Shown piece by piece: positions 36,401 through 47,885 of a DNA stretch of 64,000 nt. The notes beneath the pieces are model-generated. The model searched no databases. It saw nothing but the letters and a program-made list of their open reading frames with translations, and was not told the DNA's origin. The stretch covers positions 35,992,167 through 36,056,166 of the forward strand of contig NC_079510.1 in the NCBI RefSeq assembly GCF_030052815.1, read 5' to 3'. Numbering within the stretch: position 1 is the first letter of the stretch; each line of letters opens with the position of its first letter. The position numbers and the translations under genes are program-made. The DNA is from Hevea brasiliensis (lineage: Eukaryota; Streptophyta; Magnoliopsida; Malpighiales; Euphorbiaceae).

Positions 36401-38305
36401 ATTGATTATCGTTGGAATATTCAACTACATCATGTTTTACATGCAGCTGGTAAGTTGATGCCTTAATTAGGTATATTCACTACATAAAAAAAAATTAAAT
36501 CATTTTAATAGCTAATATGTATATTTGACTTTATAGGTACTTTCTTAATCCTCAATACAATATGGTCCACACGATATTGGAAATGATGAGGAAATCATGT
36601 TGGGACTGAAGAAGGCTATTTAAAGGTTAGAGAGCGATTTAGCGAATCAAGCTCGTGCCTTGAATCAAGTAAGTTTACAGCTAAGAGAATGTAGCTCTCA
36701 AAATTAGTTAAAATTAGAAATGGAGTATAATCCATTTGATTTCATCATGCTTATTAATGTTAAAATTATTGGGTGTATCTACTATCTACTATACTAGGCA
36801 CTAATGTTTTGAGATAAATTGGGGAGCTTTGGTACGACTTTGGCACAAAGAGCCATTAAGATCAATGATCTAGGTAAAACTAATAACATCTATAATTTTT
36901 AAACAATATTATATTAATTTTGACTTTGAGGCTTTGAGCCAATATTAAAGTATTTTGTTTATTTATTGAACTATGTCTATAATGCAACTGAGTGGTGGAC
37001 TACTTATGGTGAAAGTGATTCTGAACTTAGAAAAATTGCAATTAAGGTGTTGAGTCAAACAACTTCAGCATCAAATTGTGAGAGAAATTGGAGCACTTTT
37101 CCCCTTATACATACAAAGTCAAGAAACAGACTAAGGTATAAAAGTTACATGCACTTGTTTTTGTTCACTTTAATATGAGACTAAAAGTGAAAAATGCAAC
37201 AAGGAAAAGCCGACAGGAGTTGGAAAGACATCACAATCCAATTAACTTGGATTACATTTTTGAAGAAGATGACTTGTTAAATCCATGGTTAGAGGAAAGG
37301 GAATCTCCTGTGCTTGATGGTCAAGAAAATCCTTAGTTGGATGAGGAAGATATTGCTCCAACTTAAGTAGAAGGAAGTGGTGCTGCTAGTGGCAATGTTA
37401 GACCTGAACATTGTTTTGCATTGTCAAGTTCAAGTAATGATGATGATGGTGATGACGATAGTGGTGGTGGTGAAGTTGGAGGAGGATCAATGGGTGGACT
37501 TGGTGTAGGTGCTACTTCACAATTTCAAAAAGGTGGTAGGGGTGGTGGCGAAGGTGGTGAAGTGTCTAGTGGCGAAGCTCCATTTCCAGAATGGCCACAG
37601 ACATATCAACATCATAGATCATGGGCTTCTGGTGGTGCTGGTGGTGCTGAATTGTCATCATCAAAGGGCAAAGGTGTTCAACACGGAGAGTGTTCTTTTG
37701 ATTTTGAATCTAGCTATGGGTATGGTCATGGTGGAAATAAAATACATGGAGGCTCATCATCTACATCTACTAGTGATTATGGATATGGACATGGACAAAC
37801 ACTCTCAAATCCATATCCATATAATTATCCCCCTCCTATGTATTCAAAGCAATCATACTTTACACAACCCACTAATCCAGTTGATTCCTTATTTAGTTTC
37901 AATCCATCACAGTATTATCAATTGAGTCAATATCAACAAAGTGAGGACCAAAGCTCTCAAAGTCAGAACCAAAGTCAAGACTATCAAGAACCTCCTAGAC
38001 ATTCATTTTGGTGGAAATAAGGTTAGTTATTTACAATTTATATAATTATTTCAGGTCTAAATTAGTTAATGTTAATGATGTCCAAATATGATTAATGATA
38101 ACATCTTTATTTGATATATAAATGCTTAGTATATAGTTGTATATCTTAATTTTATTTATTTCTATCAATATCTACTCATTTTATGAACTTTGCAAATTTT
38201 TCAAAAAAATTTGTGTAGCGCCAGGCCGTTACCATTATGTTACGGCCGTTATAGGCCCGTTTCTATTACTTGTGACCGTAACCACGACTGCTATTGAAAA
38301 CCATG
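33495..38305 (+). mobile_element. hAT-superfamily DNA transposon (copy 3)
   Basis: Same family as copy 2 but in the opposite orientation, in the MORC intron between exons 4 and 5. The right end, gaaaaccatg (38296-38305), corresponds to the catggttttaaa end of copy 2. At the left, similarity starts at tttacgtaacgtaacggccg (about 33493), and the outer 20 bp of terminal repeat seen in copy 2 are missing. No 8-bp target duplication was found. ggccgtt/aacggcc motifs cluster at both ends (33500-33650 and 38220-38280). Confidence 0.85.
34784..38020 (+). pseudogene. hAT transposase of copy 3
   Basis: The start MPQGNSSTGKPSDDIGW at 34784 follows a CTCAACAG splice acceptor. The BED finger (MICNFCDKK, then LKLHLANMP) is broken by an extra A in an A-run near 34900. 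TGA replaces CGA at 35136. DUF659 (KWKESEVTIMCDGWSGPTRM) lies near 35600. A deletion near 35733 shifts the frame. The core (35759-36466) carries VTDNEAAIKADGKKL and in-frame TAAs near 35957 and 36130. The dimerisation domain (36966-37170) has SASNCERNWSTF and loses a base near 37142. The C-terminal tail (37421-38020, 199 codons) is open, rich in Gly/Ser/Tyr/Pro/Gln, and ends PRHSFWWK. Confidence 0.87.
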
Positions 38306-38517
38306 GATCTGACGCTGATAAAAATTCTACTCGGTAGGAGATGTTCATAGGCAGAAACTTTATCATCTGTACTTTGAATAGTTGTTCATCTTATAATCAT
38401 AGTATTTTCCTAAGTAGCATCTTTAGGTGGCCCAGAGAGTGTCATCAATGAGTTTCTTGGACTTCTCATTTTTCATATTTCAATATAAATCAAGTTCAAA
38501 TGACAATAATAAATTAC

Positions 38518-39672
38518 CTCATCAATAGCATTATCAACCAGCTCCGCTATTGCTAGAAAAAGAAACAAAAAAAAAAAAAAAGATTGGAATAAATTTCAGA
38601 TTCAAGAAATTGAAGAAATGTTGGCACATTTTAGCGTGTGAGAACACAATACATCAAATAAAAGTATATAAATATGCAAATACCACCAAAAACCCATTTA
38701 TGTGAGGTTGCATTTGAGTGAAGGAACATAGGATGCACATGGAGATGATTTATTTCATCTGCAAATTGAAAAATGAACAGTAGTGATCTTGCTAAAATTA
38801 ACCCACAACTTAGCCAATTGGTAAAAATGCAACAGGCAAATTCCAGGAAACTTACAAAAAAAAAAAAAAAAAAGTAAGGTATCAAAACCTCCCAACCCCC
38901 TCATTTGATGGGTTGGAAAAGCTAAGTTTTTGAAAGTTTTAAATCCTCCAAGAACCTTACCTCTTAAAAAGTCATTCCTTATCTCCAAAAATTTCCCCCA
39001 AAAATACTGTAGCCTAGGCATTCAATTAAAACCAATGTACAAAAACAAAATAATTATAAGGCAAATGGTAAAAGAAGTGTCAATATACATTTTCTTTGAT
39101 TTACAGCTCCATAAACCTGTCCTTAACCTACTTCATAGTCTCCAGCTTTCCAGAATTGCCGAGATATTGGTGGTGGTGGCAATGAAGAGGGTCCAACAGG
39201 ATGGCTTGAGTCATCAAGTGAACCACCTTGATCTAAAACACCGATGCTTAAAATGTTTGAGCTTTTACTCTCCTTACATACAGTAAATGAAATTTTTTAA
39301 ATCGAAGGTCAGTATCAAAACCTATTCAACTTACCAATTTGGTGGTTTAAAAAAATAAATTTTTTATCCCCAAACCTTGGTTTCCTTAAAGAAATTCCCC
39401 AAATAATGTCTTCTAAAAAAATGAAAGTTTTGATCCAAAAACCTTATTCCTAAATAAAATACCCCAAACAAGATATCTTCTACTTATTACTTTAAAAACT
39501 CATTTCTTACTTTCAAAAATTTTAAAATTTGAAACTTCCTACAAAACATAGTGTTAGGTTCTTGTTGTGAAAACTTACCTTTGGGTTTCTCACTTGAACC
39601 TCCGATGACACCTAATTCTCTAAGCTCATCATCACTGCATAAATCTATCATATCTAGGACTGGGAAGCTCAT
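38518..39672 (-). pseudogene. MORC-like: MORC relic, exons 1-4: N-terminus and ATPase N box
   Basis: Exon 1 (39672-39579) starts at an ATG, reads MSFPVLDMIDLCSDDELREL and ends before GTAAGT. Exon 2 (about 39285-39128) contains VLDQGGSLDDSS, a short proline run and SRQFWKAGDYEV; its donor is GTAG|GTTAAG and its 5' border is uncertain. Exon 3 (38758-38684) codes for EINHLHVHPMFLHSNATSH, then KWVFG. Exon 4 (38552-38518) is 35 bp and codes for IAELVDNAIDE, which carries the catalytic Glu and Asn of the GHKL N box (E-x3-N). Phases 1, 1, 1 and 0 close correctly. No stop or frameshift is visible in these four exons. A conserved block that usually lies between FWKAG and LHVHP is shorter here than in the family. 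Confidence 0.85.
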
Positions 39673-41047
39673 TTTCAGAACTAGAAAAAGAAAATAATTT
39701 AGAAATCCAAAATCAGTAGAAAGCTAGACACATGTTAGGAAGAGAGTAATGAGTAATGAGTAATGAGTACCCAAGAAGCTTCAATTCCTTGCTACCCAAG
39801 TTACAAAGGGGAAGTTTTATCTAAGGAATGGGAAGAGTTAGCAGAAATTAGGCTAAGGGATTCATAAATTCTTGAGCTTCACAGTTTGTAACTTTATTTT
39901 TATTTTCTCCTTTTTTTTTTCCTATTACTCTTAAAATAAGATTTTATAAAGTAAGATTTTTTAAGATTTTTAAGTAATTGATAGTATGGGAAAATTTTTA
40001 AAATATTTGGAAATTGTAAAGAAAAACCTTAACTCATTAGTTTAATAGATTGAAAAATGGAGATTTTTAGAAATTTTTAAAAATATCGAAAAACCATTCT
40101 TTACATAACTTTCCGCTCTTTCAAATATAAATTCAAGGTTTTTAAACTTTGAAAAAACTCTCATTACTTTAAAAAACTCCTCCCAAACGAAGGGTTATTC
40201 TATCTCACTTTTACCTTTATTTCTCTTATGAATGGCGAACACTATTTAATTTAAACTGAAATACAGTAAATGCATTTAGTTTAATGTAATTTTAATTTTA
40301 AAAATTTTGACATATTCAATTTTATTGATTTTTAAGAAAAATTTTTAAGTAAAATAAAACGAAACCCATATATATCTTGTTAATATATACAAATATGCAT
40401 AAAACTTCATTGTTTTAGTGAAATAAGGTTTATAAGCCTTTGATGTAATCTGAGTTTGAATCTCAACACCTTCAATTTCTACGGTGTGCTTCAATTTCCA
40501 TTGTCACCCTTATCCCCACTTCTCCTTCCCCCTCATTACTAGAGATGGCAAAATTCGATTTAAATCTAAATAAATGATCAAATCAAACTAATTTAAAATT
40601 TAAATTCATTTTATATAATAATTCAATTCGGTTCGGTTCAATTTTTAAAATTTCAAATTTTAGTTTAATCAGTACTGTTTTTAGTAAAATATTTTTTAAA
40701 AAAAAATCAAACTGAACCGATATATATATTACATTTCAATATAACTACTAACACATAGACACATAGTGGACTAGTGGTATAAGGCTTATAGGCCTTCTTT
40801 GCAAACTAGAGTTTGAGCCCCTATCACTGCAATTTTTTTCCCCTTTTTTCCACTTTGATCCTATCCATTCATTCAAGATAGATCTACGCCATTGAAATCA
40901 TACTATATATAACTCTTTTCACTTCTCATCAACCCTAATTGCTACTGTTCTTTTCTTTTCCTCTCCTCTGTTCTAGTTTTCCTATCCAGTCCACTATATT
41001 TCATTTGAAGGCTTGCACTAAGTCACCACAACAATCATGGCATAGCC
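39673..41047. other. Intergenic, upstream of the MORC relic; two SINE-like stretches
   Basis: AT-rich sequence with poly-T/poly-A runs. Two related stretches at about 40412-40500 and 40763-40850 each have a box-A-like (t)agtg(g/a)(t/a)ataaggct part and a box-B-like gagtttgag/atc part, as in tRNA-derived SINEs. Between them, 40545-40740 holds AATTCGGTTCGG-type sequence that resembles a decayed relative of the MITE at 41056. No protein-coding signal is visible. Confidence 0.4.
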
Positions 41048-41055
41048 CCTCATAC

Positions 41056-41564
41056 TAGGGGTGAGCAATCGGTTTAAACCGAACCGAACCGAACCGAACC
41101 GAATTAAATTATCAAAATCGAACCGCCAATTTCAAAAACGAACCGAACCGAAGTTAGTGAACAACCGAATCGAATCGAACCGTTTTAATTCGGTTCGGTT
41201 TAAACCGATCGGTTTGATTTTTTATTAATTTTTTAATTTAGACTTGATTTTTAAGTTATTTGGTCTAATTTTAACTTTGGTTTGAACCTAATAACCATTA
41301 ATCAATGAAATTAAATAATTAATATATATAAAATTAAATATAATTCATAAATTTTTCATAAAAATAAATTAATTCAAAAATCGATTCGGTTCGATTTAGT
41401 TCATTTTGACTATATAAATCACTATTCGGTTCGGTTCGGTTTAACTGATTTTTTTATTTTCAAAACCGAACCGAACCGATTAACTTTTAAAACCGAACCG
41501 ATTGAACCGAATTGAATCGATTCGGTTCGGTTTTTCGGTTTGAACCGTATTGTGCTCAGCCCTA
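41056..41564. mobile_element. hAT-type MITE with AACCG/CGGTT arrays
   Basis: 509 bp flanked by the perfect 8-bp duplication CCTCATAC (41048-41055 and 41565-41572). Terminal inverted repeats are taggggtgagca on the left and tagggctgagca read from the right, 11 of 12 matching. Next to both ends are long runs of (C)CGAAC / GTTCGG units that pair with each other, so the element can fold into a long hairpin. It has no coding capacity. An 8-bp duplication with TAGGGxTGAGCA ends fits the hAT superfamily. Confidence 0.88.
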
Positions 41565-41905
41565 CCTCATACTATAGTGCTATGGAAACAATATGAGGCA
41601 AATCAAAGTTGATCCCTTTGATTGAGGATGCAATTTGACAATTTCAAACACCAAGTCTTCGATCTCACCACCCACATCAACCTGTGATCCCATGCAACCA
41701 AACCCTTTTTTATATTTTAGTAAATGTAATTGGGATGGAGTTGTAAAATAATTCTTAATAGATGATAATAATCATAAATTATAAATATAAGGTTCAATTA
41801 TCATCCTAATAATAGAACTTGAACAAATAAATTCTCACAGATCTAGAAAGCCTACTTGATGCAGAATTTAATTGAGCATGGTAATAATTAAGAGAGAACC
41901 TTTTA

Positions 41906-44900
41906 TTTAATAAATTTGAATCTAAGTATCCAACTACTTCTAAATGATTAAATCTCTTAGAAATGAGCATGAAATCTTTAGTTCATTGTAGGTACCATAA
42001 AACTTTCTTTGTAGCTTTATAGTGATCAATTTTAAGATAAGGAATTGTATAGGTTTAAGCATAAATCAAATTGCCCACAACTGAAGTATAAGGAATTGAT
42101 TCCATTTCTTAATATTCCAGATCATTCTTTGGACATTGATTGAGATTAAATTTGTCCCCTTTCTATATGGAAACAATTCTTACTGAATATTTGTGTATAT
42201 TAAATCTCTCTAGAATTTATCAATATAGGCTTTATGAGACAATCTTAATTGTCATTATGATATATCATGGAAATATTTTTTTTTTCAATCACAAAGGATG
42301 CCTTTTCTATATCTTTTATTTCAAAATTCTTTGAGAGAAAATCTTTAGTCTTACATAATATGCCCAAATCAATTGCAGCGAGTAAGTTATCATCAACATA
42401 CAAAATTAAGAAAATAAACATATTCTCACTGATCTTAAAATATTTACATCGATCAATGACTTTTTCTTTAAATCAAAAGACTTTATCGTATTATTGAACT
42501 AAATATACTACTGGTGGAAAGATTACTTAAGCCTTAAGCATATAAATTGATTTCTTAAGTTTACACACCATATGGCCTTTTTTTCCTTCAATTGAAAAAC
42601 CTTTAGGTTGGTTCACATAAACGTCTTCTTCAAGTTCTCCATTTCAAAAGGTTGTTTTTACATCCATTTGGTGTAACTCTAAATCATAATGAGCTACCAA
42701 TGCCATATAACTCTTAATAAGTCTAATTCTTTAAAACTGGTGAGAAAGTCTCCTTATAGTCAACAACATACTTCTGGGTATAACCCTTAGTAACAAGTCT
42801 TACTTTATATCATTCAATTTTGTCATTCAAGTCGCGCTTGGTCTTAAAGACCCATTTACACCCAACTCGTTAAGATACTTTAGGCAATTCAATGAGATCT
42901 CGTACTTTATTTTGTTCCATGGATTTCAACTCATCTTTCATGGCTTTTAACCAACAGACTCTGCCTTCCTATGGCTTATGAAAATGAAACTAGATCTTTA
43001 TTGATTCCAATGTCAAAATCTGACTCTTATAAGTAAACCACATAATCATCATTAATAGTCGATCTCTTTTCTCTTTAAGATCTTCTTAATGGCATTTCTT
43101 ATGGTTCATCTTGAATAGCTCTTTATAGGTTAGCTTCTTTAAGGTGTGCTTCATCATTATGTTATGCAGCATTGTTAGGACTGTCAATAACTATTGGAAT
43201 AACATATGGAGTAGGGGTGGATATTCATTAATAGGCACAGGAAAATTAACTTTAATTTCATGTATATCCATATCTTGTATCTTAACACTCCCACTAACTT
43301 CATGATTCTTCAAGAAGTCTAGTATTACTAATTTCTACAATTCTTAGACTATGGTTTGAAACATAAATTCTATACCATTTAGATTTCTATGGATGACCAA
43401 TAAAATATCCACTTATCATTCGAGAATCTAATATCTTTTCATGTGGTTATAAATTCTTACTTCTGCTTAACAACTCAAACATGCAGATTTCTTAAACTAA
43501 GTTTCCTTTCAGTCCACAATTCATAAAGTGTTTTTTAGACTAACTTACTAGAAACCCTATTTAATAAGTATATAGTGCATACATCCACAAAGATATAGGT
43601 AAAGAAAATTTACTCATCATACTCCTAACTATATCCATTAAAGTCCGATTTCATCTTTTAACCACCTTATTTTATTAAGGAGTACTTAGCATAGTATATT
43701 GTACATATATGCCATAACTTTCTAAGAACTTTATAAATGAACCAAGACATATTGTCCCAATTCATTATGTTTTTCATAATATTCACCACCTCTATCTAAA
43801 CTTACTATTTTTTGCCTTTCTTTCTAATTAACTTTCAACCTCATTTATATACATTTCAAGTGCATCTATTGATTGAGATTTTTCATTAAATATATCCATA
43901 ATGTGAAAAATCATCAATAAAGTGATAAACTATTTTTCTCCACCAAAAGATGGAGCATCAAAAGGCCCTTATACATTAGTGTGCATTATTTCAAGAAGTT
44001 AACTGCTTCTTGTGGCTCCTTTCTTATTGTGTTTAGTTTGCTTTTCGTTAATGCAATCCACACACACACATTAGGATCAGTAAAATCTGGACTCGGTAGA
44101 AATCTCATTCTTTATTAATCTCTCTAATCTTTCTTTGGATGTGTGACCCAAATGCTTATGCCACAAAAAAGTAAAATTCTCATTTAATCTACTACACTTA
44201 ATTCCAACATTACTATAAGTGACAAGCAAGGATTCAACAAAATTATCATCAAGTTTCAGTTAACATAGACTATCAATAAGAATTCCAGAATCAATAAAGG
44301 AATTATTATTTATTATTAAATAAACTGAAATATTCATGTCCAAACTTATCATTAAACCTAAATTCATCCATTTTTTGAAACAAAAATGACATTCCTAGAA
44401 ATTGAAAGGCACATTGAGGGTCTATAATAGGTCTAGGTGATAGTCATTATCTAAGACCAAATAGTAAGTCTCTATACCTTCAATTAGAGCCTTCATATGG
44501 TTCTCCATATAGGAAGTCTTAGTTGAGCTTGCAGTTTAGATTGTAAGGAATCCTTTCATCAATTGGATATATAAATAGTAACACTAAAATCAATCCACCA
44601 AAATATTATTAGTAATTTCAAATAAGTTTGATTTTAAACATACAGAAGCATAAAGATTGCCTTTCTTTTCAAATCAAACTTTATGTAATAGGCAATTTTT
44701 CTGATAGTGTCCTACTTTCATACAGAAGCAACACTTATCTGCCATTTATTCCTTTTCCTCAGCTTGAGTAACATTTGAAGATCCTTTTTTTACTTCTTAA
44801 ACTTGTAGACTTTAACTTTAAGTTCTTTACTAGCTTCTTGACCCATAAATTTAACTGAATGAGTCTCTTAATTCTTTACTATTGTTTCATCCTAAACTAG

Positions 44901-45200
44901 TTTGCTGGCCAATTCATTAACATTCCACTTATCCTTAATAGTATTGTAATTAATTTGAAATGTCCCATATTCAGTAAGCAATGAGTTTAGAATAAACTAA
45001 AAAGGAATCATCAATTGCCATCCTTAAGGTTTCTAGCATTATTACAATATCACTCATTCCAATAATGTGCTCTTGCATATTATTTGACCTATCATACTTC
45101 ATGGTTGTGAGTTATGCCATTAGAGTACCAGTGAGTTACTTAATTTCATAATGGAACATATCTTTTATAAGTTTAAGGTTCACAAGTTTAAGGTATTCTT
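41906..45200 (-). pseudogene. Ty1/copia gag-pol remnant
   Basis: Domains are readable only in fragments across shifted frames, from right to left. A CCHC knuckle with the pattern CCFCMKVGHYQKNC is near 44700-44745. FLWHKHLGHTSKERLERL (GAG-pre-integrase) is near 44105-44165. Integrase follows with DRGGEY near 43780 and a LNRVS...KTLYELWTERKLSLRNLHVW-like block near 43500-43560. RT opens near 42830-42900 with GCKWVFKTKRDLND and RLVTKGYTQKY-like wording. RNase H at 41910-42110 has YASVVGNLIYA and LEVVGYLDS. Many stops are present in all frames. Confidence 0.75.
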
Positions 45201-46350
45201 TTGCATTTTCAGTTTGTGAAATCGTAGCCCTAATGTTATTGGCAATAGTCATTTGCAAAAATATAAGGTCAATCTATTTAACTATTCCCATTGCTTATGG
45301 TATAACTTTTTTTTTTCACTACTTGTATCCATAATAGCAGCTAGTTTATCTTCCAATAATGCCAAGTTAAGGTCCAAGACATCTAAATGGAATTTGACTT
45401 GCTCATACCAATCAAAGAAGTTCAACCAATTAAAACAATAACATATTAAGCTTGCGAATGAAGAGAAACAGCTGCAATATGATATTTATATGCTCAAAAT
45501 AGATTCAGATAACTTAAGCAATTAGAGTATACTATGGTTCTTCTTTGGGTAGATATTATAATTTACTATCCTAAATTAAATACCTTTAAACTTGATTGAA
45601 TAATAATTAACTTATATCAAATATACATGCCATCTTTAGACATCCAATAAATATTTGATAAAATATTACTATCCTCATAATTCTCACTATTCATAGAATA
45701 ATTTATTTACCTTTTGGTAAAATTCTTAAGTTCTGATAACTAGTGGGTATTAATTGACCCATTTTTTTATCATAGGCATCTATTAGTATGTATAATTGAT
45801 AATTTCTATATTCATATAAATATCATTTATAGTTTAGTCACTTTGGCAACTAATAAACTATTTATTTTATTTTATTTTAGCTTGGCCACTTTGATGACTA
45901 ATAAACCGAAATAAATAACATAAGTTATGCATATAAATTTTTATCTTAATAAACCTAATATCAATCATTAGGTTTGATAACAAATCTTAATTAGATTGGA
46001 TAAAAAATATAATTTTAATTTTTTTTCTTGCTTTAAACAGAACATATTCCAAAAAAATATTCTTTCCAACACTTTTCTTTATCATGTTGAACTTTCATGG
46101 CCTAATTAAATTTAGGCCAAAACTTAATTAATTAATTAATTAATTTTAAGCATATTCCATCACAAACACGTTTTTACATAGTTTGAAATTCATGGCCAAA
46201 ACAATTCGGCCACTTTAATAAATTTATTTATTATTTTGTTTCTTTTAATTTCTTTCTTTTGAAAGAACGTGATCTCAAACTTAAATTTCTATAAAATATG
46301 ATTTTTCATCACGTTAATAATCATCATGCCTAAGACTTAATTTGGCTAAA

Positions 46351-46353
<3 letters not shown>

Positions 46354-46407
<54 letters not shown>
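46354..46407. repeat. (TTA)n microsatellite
   Basis: About 18 uninterrupted ATT/TTA triplets in the leader region of the copia remnant. Confidence 0.9.
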
Positions 46408-47267
46408 ACTTTCACTTTGTAAACTTTAATTCTACTCAGATCTAACAACAAGCAAGAACATCAATATCATTTTCATCATCATAAATTTAATGGAGAAATT
46501 TAATTATTCAAAACCTAGAGCTCTAATATCATATGTAAAATAATTCTTAATAGATCATAATAATCATAAATATAATGTGAATAAAAAATATAAAATTCAA
46601 TTATTACCTTAATAATGGATCTTGAACAAATAAATGTTTACATATCTAAAAAGCGTATTTAATGCGGAGTTTAATTGAGTAATGGTAATGACTAAGAGAG
46701 ACCCTTTGATTCAAGAAACTGATTTCTCCCTCTTAACCCTTCTTGATTCACTCACAAAACTTTAATGATAGAAGACTTTCTTGAGATGACCCTAATATCT
46801 CTTGACTTTATGAAAGAGAATGTGTATGACCTTATAAGTAGAGAAAGGATCAGCTTACACATATAAGACTTAATTTAGTACGTTCATCAAGTATCCTTTG
46901 TAATAACGTGAAAATTTTTTAAAAATAGATAATTTATAAATTAGACTATTATAATATTATTTTATTCAATAAATATATTTCATGAGATTATTTTTTTTAA
47001 GTTTTAAAATTTAATTTTCAAACTTTAATTAAAATTTCTTTAATTGTGAAATTCTATAATTTTATATTTTAGATATTTCAAATTTAATGTAATTATTATT
47101 ATTATTATTTAATTTTAAATGTATTAAATTAGAATTTTGACTTAGTTAAAAAGAATTTTTAGACTTGTTCGATAAGATCTAGAAAGTTTATGGATCAATT
47201 TATAGTTTTACTTTTAAATTAAAAAAATAAATCAAAAGGTTAAAAACGTGACAGCAGGCCCCTCCCT

Positions 47268-47292
47268 TTCTCTCTCTCTCTCTCTCTCTCTT
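47268..47292. repeat. (TC)n microsatellite in the solo LTR
   Basis: About 12 TC units followed by a T/C-rich stretch. Confidence 0.85.
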
Positions 47293-47885
47293 TTTCTTTT
47301 TTCGGTTATAACTTCCTTCTCCGGTCACTGTTTATGGCGTTCTTAGTATCAAAACGCTCCTCTTTCTATGGGCATCGTGTAAATACCAAGTTTACAAGAT
47401 ATCATTTCCCGATTTGTGCAAATCGAGCTTCAGAAGTTTTAGCCCATTTTGACTTCCAAACTAATTTCTCCTAAATCAGAATTTTTCTCAAAAATCCAAG
47501 TATACCAGTATGTTGTACATTTCAAGAGCTTCGAAACGATACTAATTCAAGAATTTTTTGACACTGAAAAATTTTCGAGACCCACGAGCTTACTGATGAG
47601 ATTTTGGGTCTTTAAAGTCATCTTTTGAGTTAAATAAAATTATTTTCTAACTCCTTATGTTATGGGCTTCGTGTAGGAACTTTTATTTTGAAGAAATTTC
47701 ATTGACACTCAAGACTATAATTTTGATATGGACATGTAAGCTCTAGGACCCACTTCAAAAGTAGGTCAATATTATAGTTGTTCCTATCATTTTTAGATGC
47801 CTCAAACGAGTTCCAAGTATTAGAAATAGCGTAAGTAATCTTGAATGCAAATTCACTCTTTTTGTCTTTAGTTGAGCTATAGTGC

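Larger units (their letters stand above)
1110..39672 (-). pseudogene. MORC-like: MORC-family GHKL ATPase gene, disrupted by transposons (whole locus)
   Basis: Plant MORC proteins are nuclear GHKL ATPases that help compact chromatin and silence transposons. Exons read by eye, 5' to 3' on the minus strand: 39672-39579, about 39285-39128, 38758-38684, 38552-38518, 33345-33276, 33146-33133 joined to 18501-18421 (interrupted by an Athila element), 18343-18268, 10044-9964, 9172-9038, 2900-2802, 2719-2618, 2535-2390, 1861-1774, 1333-1279 and 1195-1110. Phases agree across most junctions. Family signatures seen include MIDLCSDDE, SRQFWKAG, HVHPMFLHSNATSHKW, ELVDNAIDE (N box), DNGGGMD, STMRLGADVIVFSRH, LLQWSPYST, FDDIGDHGTK, SLR/VYLSILYLRLP, TTIGFLKEAP, PFWRVL and EPTHNKQDF. 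Lesions: the Athila insertion, 1-bp deletions in exons 8 and 12, TGA in exon 9, splice donors without GT after exons 6 and 10, a deletion in the last exon and TAG after EYW. Order, strand and phase make a MORC origin nearly certain; which MORC subfamily is unclear (MORC6/MORC7-like wording). Confidence 0.9.
41742..46705 (-). mobile_element. Decayed Ty1/copia retrotransposon
   Basis: A conserved segment starting tgtaaaataattcttaatag is found at 41742-41905 and again from 46534. These are remnants of the two LTRs. Just left of the right copy, gagctctaatatcata (about 46518-46533) is the reverse of a TGGTATCAGAGC-like tRNA-Met primer site, which fixes the minus orientation. The left LTR remnant directly abuts RNase H coding sequence, so the end of pol and part of the LTR are deleted. 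The outer end of the right LTR is not clear and may reach about 46890. Confidence 0.8.

Noticed and set aside
38755..39021. 88-codon minus-strand ORF with a poly-Phe run
   Set aside because: It reads the A-run of the intron between MORC exons 2 and 3 in the wrong frame.
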